Assembly: GCA_963966185.1 (NCBI GenBank)
Contig: CAWZYM010000361.1
Span: forward strand, 15,001-79,000
DNA from: Rhabditoides inermis
Lineage: Eukaryota; Nematoda; Chromadorea; Rhabditida; Rhabditidae
Length of the DNA stretch: 64,000 nucleotides
Direction: 5' to 3'
Position 1 is the first letter of the stretch. The number at the start of each line of letters is the position of its first letter. Positions 45,116 through 59,500 of the stretch are shown here, piece after piece. The notes beneath the pieces are model-generated. The model saw only the letters and a list, made by a program, of their open reading frames with translations. It was not told the origin of the DNA and ran no database searches. A program made the position numbers and the translations under genes.

Positions 45116-45201
45116 CGCTTGCACGAGTGGGGGTGACCGAGCAACACATTATTAATGTACCAACTTTTTATTGCAAAAGCGAGACACTACAACAACAACA
45201 A

Positions 45202-45538
45202 CTAGTCAGTGTCCTCCTGCTCGCCCTCCTTCTTGGCGCGGCGCGCCATCTCGTCGTTGACCCCCGGCCCAAAGTAGACGACCAGTGCCGCCTTCCTTGC
45301 GCCGGCCCAGCAGGTCCCGCACAACCGCACGGTCATCCCCACGCGGCCGTTCTCCTCGGGCAGGATCGCCTCGTTCTTCGTGGCGACCGTGCAGGGGCCG
45401 CAAAGATGGAGCGAGATGCTGGACCCTGAGGTGATCATCTGGAACGGCCTCATGTCGGTCGGGAACTCGACCGCCTCGAAGTTCTCGACCGCGGAATTCA
45501 TGGCCTGAAAATGATCAAATATGATAAATTGTTGCGTG

Positions 45539-45631
<93 letters not shown>

Positions 45632-45874
45632 TGGACGCTAGACGACTTGCTGGCTGTTCACACAAAATGCAAAACGTTGTCATGTTTTATGATTAGTGAA
45701 CACTCGACAGTTGCTTATATTCAACAAAAAATTCCTGAGCTAAGTGCGAGTCTATTATAAGAGAGGGAAAATATAATAAGAGAGTGAAATAAGAATGATT
45801 TGCTGAAACGAATAATCACTCACGGTGTTCTTGTTCTTTACCTTCCCGGTCCCGGTGTTAGCAGTGCGCTTCAT
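45202..45874 (-). CDS. Small 117-residue protein with two CxxC motifs
   Basis: Two exons: 45824-45874 (ATG at 45874, MKRTANTGTGKVKNKNT) and 45202-45504. The intron contains the (AT)n array at 45541-45627. An acceptor (CATCTTACAG) lies 14 nt before the ATG, which suggests trans-splicing or a 5' UTR exon. The protein has a basic start, LHLCGPCTVATK and VRLCGTCWAGARKAA (CGPC and CGTC, 28 residues apart, a possible zinc site or redox pair), and an acidic end KKEGEQEDTD. I do not recognise a family. Phase and splice sites are consistent. Confidence 0.65.
45541..45627. repeat. (AT)n microsatellite
   Basis: About 86 bp of pure AT, within the intron of the small CxxC gene. Confidence 0.95.
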
Positions 45875-46558
45875 GACGGGTTGAGTTACTGTAAGATGAA
45901 TACATAAAATGTACAAGAGTATTTAAAAACGAAAATGAAACGGAAAATGAAAGACTGGCAATATGAAGTGTGCAGGAGGAGAAGCCAGGCCCCGCCTCCT
46001 TTGTCTGCAGGATTACTGTCCTTTTCGAACAAGCAGCACTGTCTCGCTTTTTTCTGCACGTCTCTCTCTCTCTCTCTTTCCGATTTGCATGCTGACTTGA
46101 GAGTGTGTGTGTGTGTGTGTGTGTCAAATATCGATTGCAACACGCTGTACCGAATGTTTTACCGCAACAAGTAAATTAGAGAGGGCGCGCCAGCGCCCTC
46201 TCGTTTGTACTGGATGTCCCCGCGCGCTAGAATGCTCAAAAACGACTTTTCCCGGATGAAGCACTTTTCCTCATTTTGAAGTGATTTCCACTGTTACATT
46301 GCATTCACATCTCTATTCGATAGAGTTATAGAAAGTTGTATTGAGTTTGATTGAATTTGAAGCGAGATACGGAGAGTCCGCATTCGAGTGCGGATTGAGA
46401 TTGGTGTCGGGCGTCGGACAATCGCTTTCGCCCCGCCCCCTCTGTGTGTGAGTGAGAGAGAGAGGCGAATAGCGGGTGCGCGTCGGTATCCTCGCAGCGA
46501 ATCGCGAACGTGTATGAAAATATAATTTTGTGAAACAAAACTTAAGAAAAGGACAGAT

Positions 46559-46888
46559 ATTATCTTTCAAAAGTACTTCCAAGTAAAAGTAGTTGGTTTG
46601 TACTGTTGTCTCAGTTGAGCAAAAGGACTGACATGTTTTCAATGGAGACATGTGCAAACAGGCTCTCAGCATTATTCGACGTGTTATGTTACAACAGAAG
46701 TTGTGTTTTTAGATAATAACTGCATAACTTTGTAAACGCGTTCATTATAATATGGCCGCTTTGCACTGGTATGAGAGAGAGAGCCTGTTGGCACATGTCT
46801 CCATTGAAAACATGTCAGTCCTTTTGCTCAACTGAGACAACAGTACAAACCAACTACTTTTACTTGGAAGTACTTTTGAAAGATAATT
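46559..46888. mobile_element. Foldback element with 110-bp arms
   Basis: Arms 46559-46668 and 46777-46888 are nearly perfect inverted copies ('GTAGTTGGTTTGTACTGTTG' on the left). The 108-bp centre is AT-rich. Both arms read the same peptide outward (ETTVQTNYFYLEVL), which is only a consequence of the palindrome. No gene is supported between 45874 and 46559. Confidence 0.8.
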
Positions 46889-46911
46889 CCTACTCTATCG
46901 TGGTAATGGAA

Positions 46912-47106
46912 TCACACTACAAGGGGGAGATAGTTGGTGTCATCATCCGACTGATTGCCGTTCTCCTCCTCCTCCTCCTCCTCCTCCTCCTCCTCCTCCT
47001 CCTCCTCCTCCCCCTCCTCCTCCTCCTCCATATCAGGCTCCTCGTCAGTGACTTGCTGGCAATAGCGGTAGACGCGCACTGTGACAGCGTAGAGTCCATC
47101 GGTCAT
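46912..47106 (-). CDS. Terminal exon with poly-Glu microsatellite
   Basis: After the acceptor GCGGTCTAG the minus strand reads MTDGLYAVTVRVYRYC and QQVTDEEPDM, then a (GAG)n-coded run of about 20 Glu, then NGNQSDDDTNYLPLVV and a stop at 46912. The ATG sits directly at the acceptor. The acidic run comes from the (CTC)n array at 46965-47030. The N-terminal part looks protein-like but no family is recognised. Confidence 0.4.
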   Translation of the reverse strand: MTDGLYAVTVRVYRYCQQVTDEEPDMEEEEEGEEEEEEEEEEEEEEEENGNQSDDDTNYLPLVV

Positions 47107-47328
47107 CTAGACCGCACCAGTTTGTATTTCGTGTTTTGTGTTTTGTCTGCGCCTATGGATAAACCATTACTATATAACGTTTTAGAAATATCATGGTCTC
47201 TGTTCACTGTTCCCTACACACAAGTGTAATGAATGACTCACTTGGTCAGATGAAAAGTTGGCATGCGTATCTCTCCTTCATTCACTCTCTCACTCTCTTC
47301 TCGTTCTCCCTCTCTCTCTCACACACAC

Positions 47329-47364
<36 letters not shown>

Positions 47365-47572
47365 ACTCTCACTTTCTATCTCTCTCTCTCTCTCTATCTC
47401 TCTCGCACGTTCGTTCACACCAGCTGTCACAAAAAAACGTGTAAATGTTCTCTTCAAACCACTTGCTTTCTCAAATCGATTCGTTTACAGCTACATGCAA
47501 TATTCCTGACCCTAAATGATTATTATTATCGACAGCATATTTCTGACATTTTTTTCATGTTTATTTAGCTTA

Positions 47573-47704
47573 ACTGATTTCCAAAACAGCCAAGAAATCA
47601 ATCTAAAGGTAAGAGTAAATATGTATAGTACTTTGCATAAATCTATAATTTTTCAGGCTCGAGAGGTGGAATCTGAAGCAGCGGAACAGATTGGCTTGAC
47701 ATAG
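47573..47704 (+). CDS. Last two exons of a small unknown gene
   Basis: Exons about 47572-47609 and 47658-47704 with GTAAGA and TTTTTCAG borders read LTDFQNSQEINLK, then AREVESEAAEQIGLT and a TAG. Phase is continuous. Upstream exons were not found because of CT repeats at 47280-47405. 47704-48960 shows no supported gene. Confidence 0.3.
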   Translation, partial: TDFQNSQEINLKVRVNMYSTLHKSIIFQAREVESEAAEQIGLT

Positions 47705-48967
47705 CAGAGTCAGTACGTAACTGGTAAGAATGAAATACATTCGTTTGATGCATTTTTTTCAGCAACTGAGCGCTGTTGAATTTGATTTCACATTTTGTAT
47801 ATCTCAACGATTTTCTCACATATCTGAGGACATATGTAACGTTTGTCCCATTACTCATCCAAAGGTTTTTTCATTTCTAATTGAAAAAAGAGTCTCTACA
47901 GAACGATATATAACAGTAAATGGTGAAACCATACAATCTACAAGAAAGAAACATTACTTTGCCCATGTCCGTAGCTTTATTACTTTGTCAATACTGTCAA
48001 ACAATACTTGCAATTTAGTAACATTCTACCGAGCAGACTCGTACAAGAACTAGAAAGAACACTCATGTGGCAAATATATTACACACACTACTGCATACAC
48101 CATGTTCTGATCGACGAGACGTGCAAACAGAAAGGTGAGAATGATGATAAGTACGCAAGTACGTTTTTGAGTTGAACTGTATTCAGATTCAGACGTCGCC
48201 AGCTTAGACTATGAGAGGTAGGACAAGTGCAGTGCTCCGTGAAAAAGATTTTATCGACTTCACCTACGCCTCAACTAAAAACTCAGAATGTTGAATTATG
48301 AGTAATTTAATTTACTTCGTACCGTCATATATATGTATATTATGTTTACCTGGTTTTCATTTGTGCACTTACAACGTAACCTAGGGTCATACTTTGTAAC
48401 TTTGCAATCCAGTTTCATTAGACATCGCCGCCTCAGAAAGCGGCACCTTTCACAGTGAGTATGATACTACGATACAGTTTACAAACCCTATATAATTTTA
48501 AAAATTGTTTTTGTCCATATGTTCTTTGCTGTAAAATTTAGATAAAACTCTATTCTCTATGTGTACGAGTAAATGATCAAAACATTGAGTGAATATATGT
48601 AACGCCGTTTTTTTTTCATCACTCACAATAGTTGGAGTGGAAATACAGTTGGTTTGAAGAGTGCTACAGTGCTACGTTGTTTTTCAGTGACAATTCGCAC
48701 CTATCATTTCTATTATCTCTTCAAGCTTATGTTATCTCTCTTTGGATCAAGTATGGAAGGGGTGGTAAGAATGATAAGAAAAAACGAAAAATGATTTGAG
48801 ACGCCCCATAATCCCTCGATATCGCGCAACATACGATCAGCGGAGATTTGTGGCCACGTTTCCCCCGAAAAGATTAGCGTCAGTTCTGATAACTTCCAAT
48901 CACAAAGCGCTATTTTAGGTGGTTTCCACCGTTTCCCAATCACTCTCTCATCACCAGAGCAGGCAGC

Positions 48968-50758
<1,791 letters not shown>

Positions 50759-51354
50759 ATGACCAGCGTTAACAATTTTCTGTTCTGTTTATCGTTTCGT
50801 AACACTGACTCTGACTGAATTTTGTTGTAATCTGAATATAATTATATAATTGAATAAACTTGCTCCACGTGAAATTTTCTTTAAAAAGTACATGCGTAAA
50901 GAGATGAACTTTGTCTTATCCCAATGTAGCAAAAGTACATGCATAGAACGTTTACAATTGTTAACACAAACCTGCATTTCTCTCTCTCTTCTTTCTTTCT
51001 CTCTTCTAAATCCTTACTCTCTGTTCACTTGTACATCGTTGTGTTCACTGGTTAGCATCAACAGAACACACTTCATAATGCGCAGGTTTGTGTTAGTACT
51101 TATTCGTAAACGTTTTATGTTTCAAGCTTCTCAAAGACGCCATCGGCAGCATACAGAAGAGGGTTGGTGCAAAAATTGCATGTTTCGTACGCTTCATAAG
51201 TTTCATACGTTTCACAAAAGAGAGGTTGATATCGCCGCCAACTATTGTTAGCCAATGTGCAGAACAACATGTTTCGTAGGAAACATTCATTAAAACTGTG
51301 AAATTAGCATTAAATTAATGATATTCTATAATGATATATAATTTTCGTTCTCAG

Positions 51355-51500
51355 AGAGACGACGACCCTCTGAACTCGACGCACGTCTTCTCCGCTCCCC
51401 TCGTCCGGAATGGGTCGACTCGGAGGAGTGCGAGTCGGAAGCTGCCCGATGGAGTGCAACTGGATCTGGACGAGATCAGAAACGATCTCACAGCCAGCGG
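51355..51500 (+). CDS. Orphan exon, cassette copy C
   Basis: Third copy of the exon (VRNGSTRRSAS, VQLDLDEIRNDLTASG) after the acceptor CGTTCTCAG, followed by GTAAGT. In this copy a possible second exon at 51914-51960 follows the acceptor CTCTCAG and ends at GTGAGT before the pyrimidine tract. In the preferred frame it gives IRIIVPNK and a stop; in the other frame it stays open. The most intact of the three cassettes. 50860-51340 shows no gene. Confidence 0.45.
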
Positions 51501-51964
51501 GTAAGTTTTTTTCAACAATTTTCTTAGTAGTCATAGATGCAAAAAAACAATACGATTCACATAGAGAGCGTGTGAGAAGACGTTCTATGAGAACAGTCAT
51601 ATACGTTTCATCCAAACGTTATCAGCCAAATAAAGAGCGAAACAGTAATACATTGTTGATTTTTGTAATTCTTACGACTCACTTTATTCCTTTCTTTACT
51701 ATAGTTGTTCCAAACACTTGAATTACTAACTTACTAATTACTACCTGCGAATTAATCAAATCACTTCATTCAGTCCGTATTCGACGGAAGCTTCGATAAA
51801 AGCGATTTCATATTCTTCCTCTCATATCGTTTGCAACTGATCATTCAGTTGTCTTGCACAGTTCACCTTATATGTTTCGGATAATAAACGTCTTATGACT
51901 CACTTTACTCCTCTCAGTATTCGTATTATCGTTCCAAACAAGTGAGCTGCGGGTACAAGAGCCG

Positions 51965-52775
51965 ACGTGAGTGTCCCCTCTTTCCCTCTCCCTCTCTTCC
52001 TCTGTTCCTCTCTCACCCCTCTTCCTTTCCGTCTCTTCCTCTCTCACTCCTCTTCCTCTCTTTCTCTCTCCGTCTCCCTCTCTTCCTCTCTTTACATCTC
52101 TCTCTCCCTCTCTGTCTCTCTCCCTCTCTTCCTTTCTCACCCCTCTCTCTCCCTCTCTTCCTCTCTCACCCCTCTTCCTCTCTCACCCCTCTCCCTCTCT
52201 TCCTCTCTCACTCCTCTCCCTCTCCCTCTCTTCCACTCTCACCTCTTTCCGTCTCCCTCTCTTCCTCTCTCACCTTTCTTCCTCTCCCTCTCTTCCTCTC
52301 TCACTCCTCTCCCTCTCTTTCTCTCTCACCTCTCTCTTTCCCTCTCTTCCTCTCTCACCTCTCTCCTTCTCCCTCTCTTCCTCACTCAACCCTCTCCCTC
52401 TCTTCCCCTCTCACCCCTCTTCCTCTCCCTCTCTTCCTATCTCAACCCTCTCCCTCTCTTCCTTTCTCAACCCTCTCCCTCTCTTTCTCTCTCACCCCTC
52501 TTTCTCCCCCTCTCTTCCTCTCTCACCCCTCTTCCTCTCTTTCTCTCTCACCCCTCTTCCTCTCACTCTCTTCCTCTCTCACCCCTCTTCCTCTCTCACC
52601 CCTCTTCCTATCCGTCTCTTCCTCTCTTTCCCTCTCCCTCTCTTCCTCTCTCACTCCTCTCCCTCTTCCTCTCTTCCTCTCTCACCACTCTTCCTCTCCG
52701 TCTCTTCCTCTCTCACCCCTCTTCCTCTCCGTCTCTTCCTCTTTTTCCCTCTCCGCCTTCATCTCTTCCTGCCGC
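51965..52775. repeat. 0.8-kb pyrimidine tract, copy 2
   Basis: Degenerate CTCTTCCTCTCTCACCC repeats homologous to 16264-17310 but without the CCCTCT hexamer block. It lies between a donor and the acceptor of 52780-52879, so it is probably an intron. Confidence 0.9.
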
Positions 52776-52779
52776 ACAG

Positions 52780-52879
52780 GCCAGCTGATCGTCCATCCTT
52801 TGAGACTCCCGAGATGCGAGCGCACATGAGAGACGCGCTCAGTCGATGTCTACTAACTAGATCGATAGAACATAACTAG
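52780..52879 (+). CDS. Terminal exon, possible tyrosine-kinase C-terminus, copy C
   Basis: Same sequence as 17318-17417 (RPSFETPEMRAHM) with stop at 52879. The duplicated segment 15.6-18.1 kb / 51.3-53.5 kb therefore includes this exon, the pyrimidine intron, the signal-peptide frame and the coiled-coil end. Confidence 0.35.
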
Positions 52880-52909
52880 ATCGTTGTACTGCTGCAATCA
52901 CACTGACCA

Positions 52910-52982
52910 CTCACTGAAAGGACCGCGTGATGGTGTGAGCAGCAGCGACGCCGGGCAGGACAAGTATAGTGAAATGGACACG
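52910..52982 (-). pseudogene. Signal-peptide frame, copy C, start codon lost
   Basis: Copy of 17449-17521 reading VRVHFTILVLPGVAAA. The ATG has become GTG, while the donor-like GTGAGT is intact here. Confidence 0.35.
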
Positions 52983-53342
52983 CACTGCGAAGGAATTCAC
53001 GTGATTGCACGTGGCTGGTTTGATAGGGAGAGACGCACACTTCCAATTTCTTTTTCCTATTTCGCAATCGCAGAGGGAGGGGATGCGCGCGCCAATGGCA
53101 TATCTTCCAGCGAACAGGAGGATCGAAGGCATGTCCTTTTACGATATGCTAAGGATGATGCATCTGTTCCAATTACGGTAACCAAGAGACTGACAGCGTG
53201 TCAAAGACAAACACAAAACACAATTGCACTATTGGCTTTTTATTCGAAATTAATCATGACATGTAAATGCAACACTATAATATGAATAGCTGATAAACGT
53301 TCGAAAAGGAATTCATGATAATATGTGATAACTCATAAAACT

Positions 53343-53518
53343 ACTCTACTTCTTATTTATCATACGGAAGACGCGCTTCTCAATCTCCTTCCTTGCCGAA
53401 CGACGGTACAGACGCTGGATGCTCCGGCGCTCTCTCTCCTCCCGTGCGTGCCGCTCCGCCTCCACACGCGCGTCCTCCGCCCTCGCTGCCATGTTGACCC
53501 TCTCGCGAAGTTCCCGCT
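53343..53518 (-). pseudogene. Truncated copy of the coiled-coil C-terminus
   Basis: The last ~55 codons of 17873-18199 (ERVNMAARAEDARVEAERHA to RMINKK) are kept. At 53518 homology ends abruptly and a CTCTCTCTCTC run joins it to a different repeat (53585-53770). The break marks the right boundary of the segmental duplication. Confidence 0.6.
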
Positions 53519-53584
53519 CTCTCTCTCTCCTCCCGTATGTAACTACCGTAATCCACTGTAGTCCACTGGCGAATGCGGACGGAC

Positions 53585-53770
53585 GGTGGCTGTCGATGCT
53601 GCCCGCATGTAAGAGGAGAGGTGGGGAGGGAAGGATACTGTAGGAGACAGTAGGGAGTACCACAATAGAAGCAATCGAGTTCGGAAGTGGGAGTAATTGG
53701 GAGACGGCGCTCGTTGGCGAGCGCCGTCCTCACTCTCTCTTTCCTCTGTTTCGTTCGATTTTCTACTCTC
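53585..53770 (+). repeat. Dispersed repeat R7, copy 2
   Basis: Matches 22360-22525 ('AATTGGGAGACGGCGCTCGT' region, ACAGTA-rich left part). A related piece is at 22137-22215. From 53770 to about 54470 I see CT-rich tracts and no gene. Confidence 0.7.
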
Positions 53771-54474
53771 GATGATCTATTATCCATGCTCATCGTTAAA
53801 TAAGCATTCGTTGTTGTGTTTTGTTCATTGTCAATAAATCCGTGTGTACCTTGTTGTTTCGAAGTTGTTTGAGATATGGCAATAGTGGTATGGGCAGTAG
53901 ACTGATGCATAGTTGGTTTTTGGGATTGTTGAGTTGAAACGTTATGGAATAGTGTTAAGAGATCGCCGTGAATTACTATACTTCTAAAATATTTGTTACG
54001 ATGAGAAGGGGAGTAGCCATTCTTTCCACCCCATTCCTCTCCCTCTCCCTCTCTCTATCTCTCTCCGACTCTCTCTCCCTCTCCCCCTCTCGCTCTCCTA
54101 CTCAGTTATCGTTAGGATTATACACGTACTCATGCTTAGGTATACTGTACTTTGACCAAAATACAAAATCAATCAAAACAGCAATAGAACATACTGACAC
54201 ATCGAGCCATTTTCAAAAAGCTCTCGTTTCTGTTAATGCATCATCGGTACACACGGTTACTGTATTTTTGATTTCCGCTACGATGGGTGAAATAGAGTGA
54301 GTGTGAACTGCTCCGAGCTGCAGTTCGAAACTTAGGAGTACTGTCCATACAGTATGCTACAGTAAGCGCAGTGCTTTATCACTCGCGCGCGCGCCGCTAA
54401 CACCTGGGAATGTACACGTCATTACTATTCAATCGATATTCAATCGATAATCGATCAATATTCACAGAAAAAGA

Positions 54475-54487
54475 GAGAACGAGAGAG

Positions 54488-54535
<48 letters not shown>

Positions 54536-54582
54536 AGAGAAAGAGAAAGAGAAAGAGAAAGAGAAAGAGAAAGAGAAAGAGA

Positions 54583-54627
<45 letters not shown>
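54475..54627. repeat. (GA)n / (GAAAGA)n array
   Basis: About 150 bp: GAGAGA, then some 12 units of AAAGAG, then GAGAGA and a short (GT)n. Confidence 0.95.
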
Positions 54628-54839
54628 TGTGTGTGTTTGCAGACATGAATTGTCTGATTAAACCTATTAAGAATCGACATTCTTTCGAAAGAAAGCTAAA
54701 AAATATTAACCTTTTTAAAGTATCATTTTCCACCTACAGTATCCCTCTTGCAGACTAGTCCACAGGTACCGTCTCTCGTCGACGGTACACATGCGGTCCA
54801 CTGCACTGCTACACATTCTCACCTGGAAACAGGTGAGTA

Positions 54840-54887
54840 GAAAGAGGGGAAGGGGGAGAAAGGGAGAAAGGGAGAGATAGAGAGAGC

Positions 54888-54932
<45 letters not shown>

Positions 54933-54968
54933 GGAGAGAGGGAGGAAAGAGGGAGGAAGGAAGGGAGA
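54840..54968. repeat. Purine-rich tract
   Basis: AGGGGGAGAAAGG then (GA)n then GGGAGGAAAGAGGG. No coding content. 54968-55420 likewise shows no gene. Confidence 0.85.
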
Positions 54969-55424
54969 GGGCTGAATTGCCTTGTCACTCTAGAGTCTTA
55001 TAAAAGTCGGAAAGTTAGAGATACGGTACTTACAGTTACATACCTACAGTAACCACGGTACCTTGTCGCACATATCTTTCAATCATCGCTGCGACTGTCG
55101 AGAGAGGCACGTATCTAAATTCTAAGGAAAGCAATCTGGAACATGAATCATCAAAGTTGATAGAAAATTTGATAGAAAGTTGATAGAAAAAAAAGTTGAT
55201 AGAAAAAAGGTTAGGGGTGGCCTTTCCTTAAACTCTTCTCCCTCTCCCTCTATCTTTCTCTCTTCCACTCTCTCTTTCTGTCTTTCCTTCTCTCCCTCTT
55301 TCTCTCTCCTACTTAGTTATCGTATATGCGTACTCAAACTTAGGTATACGGTACTTTGCCAAAATTCAAAATCAATCAAAACAGCAATCGAACATGCTGG
55401 CACATCGAGCCATTTTCGGCAATG

Positions 55425-55515
55425 TGAATCATACAACATACAACATACCACCCTACCGCATACCACCATACCACATACCACCATATTACCATACTACCAT
55501 ACCACCATAAAGTCC
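55425..55515. repeat. Imperfect CATACCAC tandem repeat
   Basis: About ten imperfect units of CATACCACCA, with a second short cluster at 55720-55766. Between 55515 and 56586 no gene is supported on either strand. Confidence 0.75.
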
Positions 55516-56585
55516 TCTCCAATTCTCCAGGAGCACGATTTGTGCGCAAGCACGTTGTATACGTTGTGGCAAACAATTTACAAGATATGCATCATGTTTG
55601 ATAGATCAAGGATTGTTTTCGTGTAGTTCAAATTGCGCTGCTTGCGCGCAACTGGTGCAAAATCGCCATGGCGCACGAATGGTGCGGGGCAATTTGAACT
55701 GGATAATTGGCGGGAACTTTACTACCATACAACATTTAATTTTGCTATCATACCACCATACCACATTTTCATCTCACTCGATTCTTTCTTTCTTTTCGTT
55801 TTCATTTAGATTTTCATTGTTCTTTCTTGTTATCTTTTTCTTTTCTTTTTTTCTGTCTGTTTGTCGTATTAGGTTCATACAGTGGCGACCAACCGACACT
55901 TTCCAACCATGGACCCCATTTCGACAAAATGGACCCTTTCTAGGTTCTCCGTTGAGCAGACAGCTCTGATTTAGTTCTGCTGCGAATGCACACTCTCTAT
56001 CGCACTTGCTGCCAGCCGATATCTGTTCTCGGCGAATCAATTCTAAATAGTTTGTTCGAGGCGCGATAATTTTAAAGAAAGCGAGTTCTTCTTTCAAGCT
56101 AAGTGTTTGAGAAAATTTTCATTAAAAAAAAGAATATCGACGAAAGCTTCCTCATCATCCCCTCGCCATGCGTGATTCAAACAGAAAAGTGCGAAGAGTG
56201 TCTGCAAAATGCATAAGAGGGCTGGGCGCGAATCCATTCGCAGCTGGGTTGGGAATAGACGGGCCGCAAAAGCAATCCACTGTTTAGCATCAAAATTTGA
56301 AACGTAAATATCTCGAAACGTACGACCGGTCATGTGGATTGGAAAACGGTTTTTGAATAGTGGCCCCCTTGAGTTTGGTCACCATCGGCTTCTGGGACCC
56401 AATCGTGTTAAACTTTGTTTAACTTTTGCCCGAGTTAACTCATTTCACGGAAAAGTCGAATTGTTTATAAACAAACATGCACTTAACATAAACTATCAGA
56501 AGATAAAACGTATTCATTTGTAGTAGAATATAAAAGAAAGATTTACAATTTACGCGTGTTTAGTACATAAATGCAAATCATTTGG

Positions 56586-59500
56586 TCAAAACTTGTCGAT
56601 ATCGAGTGCGATACAGTGCACCGTGTCCGTAGCCTGGCTTTTCCCACACCATCCTCCCAGGGAAAACAGTGTCTGCAATAGTCAATGCAACATTCAGAGT
56701 ACGTCCTCAACGCACCCCATCGAGTGCGCAGAGTGCATGGTGGCCCCGGTTTTCGAGAACATCTGGACCGTCTATCCAGGAATCGTTGCGAAGTATCTAG
56801 ATGAGTTTCGCATATCTTCAGTGTCACAATTTACACTCACTTTCAGTTGGTTGATGAACTCCCATGTTCCTTTCTTTGTTCCACCACTCAAAACAATGTC
56901 ATCATTGCACACTGTCACTCGGTAATCCCTGAAATAAATTTACATCATTTAAGTACAGGTGCTTACTGCTCACCGTGATTCTTTAAAAAGAAGAGCCTCA
57001 TGTGGACACCATTTGCCAGCTCGTATGTCAAAGAATTCCATCTGCAGAGTATCCTAACTATGGTTGAAATGAAACACACCTCACCGTGTTTACGTCTCCG
57101 TTGACGTCTCCAATGGCAAATACTTTCCCATTCATTGCAGCTAGTTGCGGTTGACATCTCTCAGTCAGCATCGGAGGCAGCTGCTGCCAGGCATCTGGTG
57201 TGAGAAACGTTTAGAAAAACATTCAGCTCAGCAAAGTCAATGAACTAACCAGTGCGCAGATCCCACATTTCTGCAGTCGAGTTTTTTGTATTCAAGTCTG
57301 CTGCACCCGCCGCGTAAAGGACGCCATTCCAGGACGCTACTGATGCACACCTGGACATTTGGGAAGTGGTATTTGATGAAATTTTCCTTCTCTAGAACCA
57401 CGTCACGGAAGAGAAGTATGACACACCATGATGACCGCTCGCGGCTCACCATCCTCAACCTCAATGCCAACTCACTGCACGCTGCTCGTCTCACTACTCT
57501 GGTCGCTGCCCTCGCTCTCATTCACTTCGACTTTATCATCCTGACGGAGACGTGGAAGAAGGGGGTGTCGCAGGAGACTTTGAATGGCGGACACGTTCTT
57601 CTCAATTCGGGCGGAACTACCAGCAGGAGAGGCACCGGCTTCATCATCAACAAACGGTGGGCAGACGCCATCGATCAATTTGCCCCCGTCAACGACCGCT
57701 GCGCACGAGTCGACATTCGCAATGGGGATGCCATCATTAGGCTGATCGCCGTCTACATGCCGACTGGTGACAAGTCATCTGCTGATTATGAACGAACGCT
57801 CAAATCCGCAACGAAAGAGGCGAAGGCGAAGTGCAACCAACGGAGAAGAAAGAAGTGCACTATCATCGGAGGCGACTACAATGCGAAGATTGGAAAAAAG
57901 AACACAGTGCTGAACCGAGCATCGGGCCATTTGGCTACGGTACGAGGAACGCAAGAGGGACGGAACTGGTAGAATGGGCAAGCAGCGAAGGATGGCTGTT
58001 CGCCCACACCTTCAGAAAGAAACGCCCTGGGAAACGGTGGACGTATCGCTCTCCGAATGGTACACTGTCCGTCTACGACATGTTCCTCGTCCGCTCGCCC
58101 CGATTCATCGTCAGCGTAGATGCTATCAACCGATTCAACTTCGACTCTCCTCACCGTCCTGCTCGCATGATTGTGAAGTTATCTGCACTCAAAAAGAAGA
58201 AGAAGAGGGAAAAGAACACCGTTTCTGTGACCAATTGGGCCGACTACAAAGACATCATAAGCCGCTCCATTGACAACGGTACAAGAGGCAGCATAGAAGA
58301 TCAATACGACCGTCTAAGAAAAGTTCTCAAAAGGGCAGCCTCCTCTTCAACATCACAAGTGCCAGCGCCGCAACGACTCACTCAGAAGACACTCGACATC
58401 TTCAGCCTCCGTCACTCGCTGATGGCTCGCACGGATGCTCGATCGAGAATAGAACTTGTCACTGTCAGGAAACTGCTTCGTCTTTCCTTACAAGACGACT
58501 GCAGAGTCCGTCTACTCGAGAAGTACTATCGCACTCTCTCATCCAAGAAGATATTCGAGACTGTATCTACTCCGCGTCTATGGAGGTTGAAACGAGCTGA
58601 CGGATCCACCACTACCAATCCACCAGAATTGATCACATGTACAAAGAACTTCTTCGAGGACCTCTATAAGAAGAAGCAGCAAGTGATGGAGCAACACCGG
58701 CCGCCTCCACAGCCTCTCCTACCCATTCTACGGAGTGAAGTGCTACACCATTTTGCACAAATGAAGACGAATACGTCTGGTGGACACGACCGTCTTTCGA
58801 ACATGATGCTGCAGCAGGCTGCCGAATTGATTACCAAACCACTCTGCAACCTCTTCACTGACATTCTCGACGCTGGACGCATTCCCGATTCGTTTGCCGA
58901 CTCGATCACAACACTCGTCCCGAAAAAAGGAGATCTCGAGGACCTAGGCAACTATCGCCCAATCTCTGTCCTTCCGGCTGTCTACAAATTGTTCACGCGG
59001 ATTCTGCTAGGCCGAATAGAAAAACAACTGGACTCGGAGCAGCCAAACACACAGGCCGGCTTCCGGCGCGACTATAGCACGACGGAGCATATCCATACGC
59101 TGAACGAATTGATCTACGCAAGCAACAACTACCACAGCGACATCGTTCTGGTGTTTGTCGATTTCAAGAAGGCCTACGATTCGATCGAATGGGAAGCGAT
59201 GTGGAATGGATTGAGTTCACACGGAGTAGACAGTCGATATGTGAATCTCTTGAAAAGCGTCTATGGAAGTGCGACATCGTCCATCAAAGTCAACAACACC
59301 CTGGTTGCAGTGGATATAGAACGTGGCGCTCGTCAAGGATGCGTACTATCTCCTGCCATCTTCAACTGCGTCCTCGAGCAAATCTTCCGCCAACTACCGT
59401 GGGAAGACAAAGGAGTGAAAGTGAACGGGGAGTACATCTCTCACCTTTCATATGCGGACGACATCGCCATTATAGCAAGAAGCAGCAAGGCCGCTCAGGA

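Noticed and set aside
46313..46886. Shared peptide ETTVQTNYFYLEVL on both strands as a conserved gene
   Set aside because: The identity results from inverted arms; there is no splice or start context.
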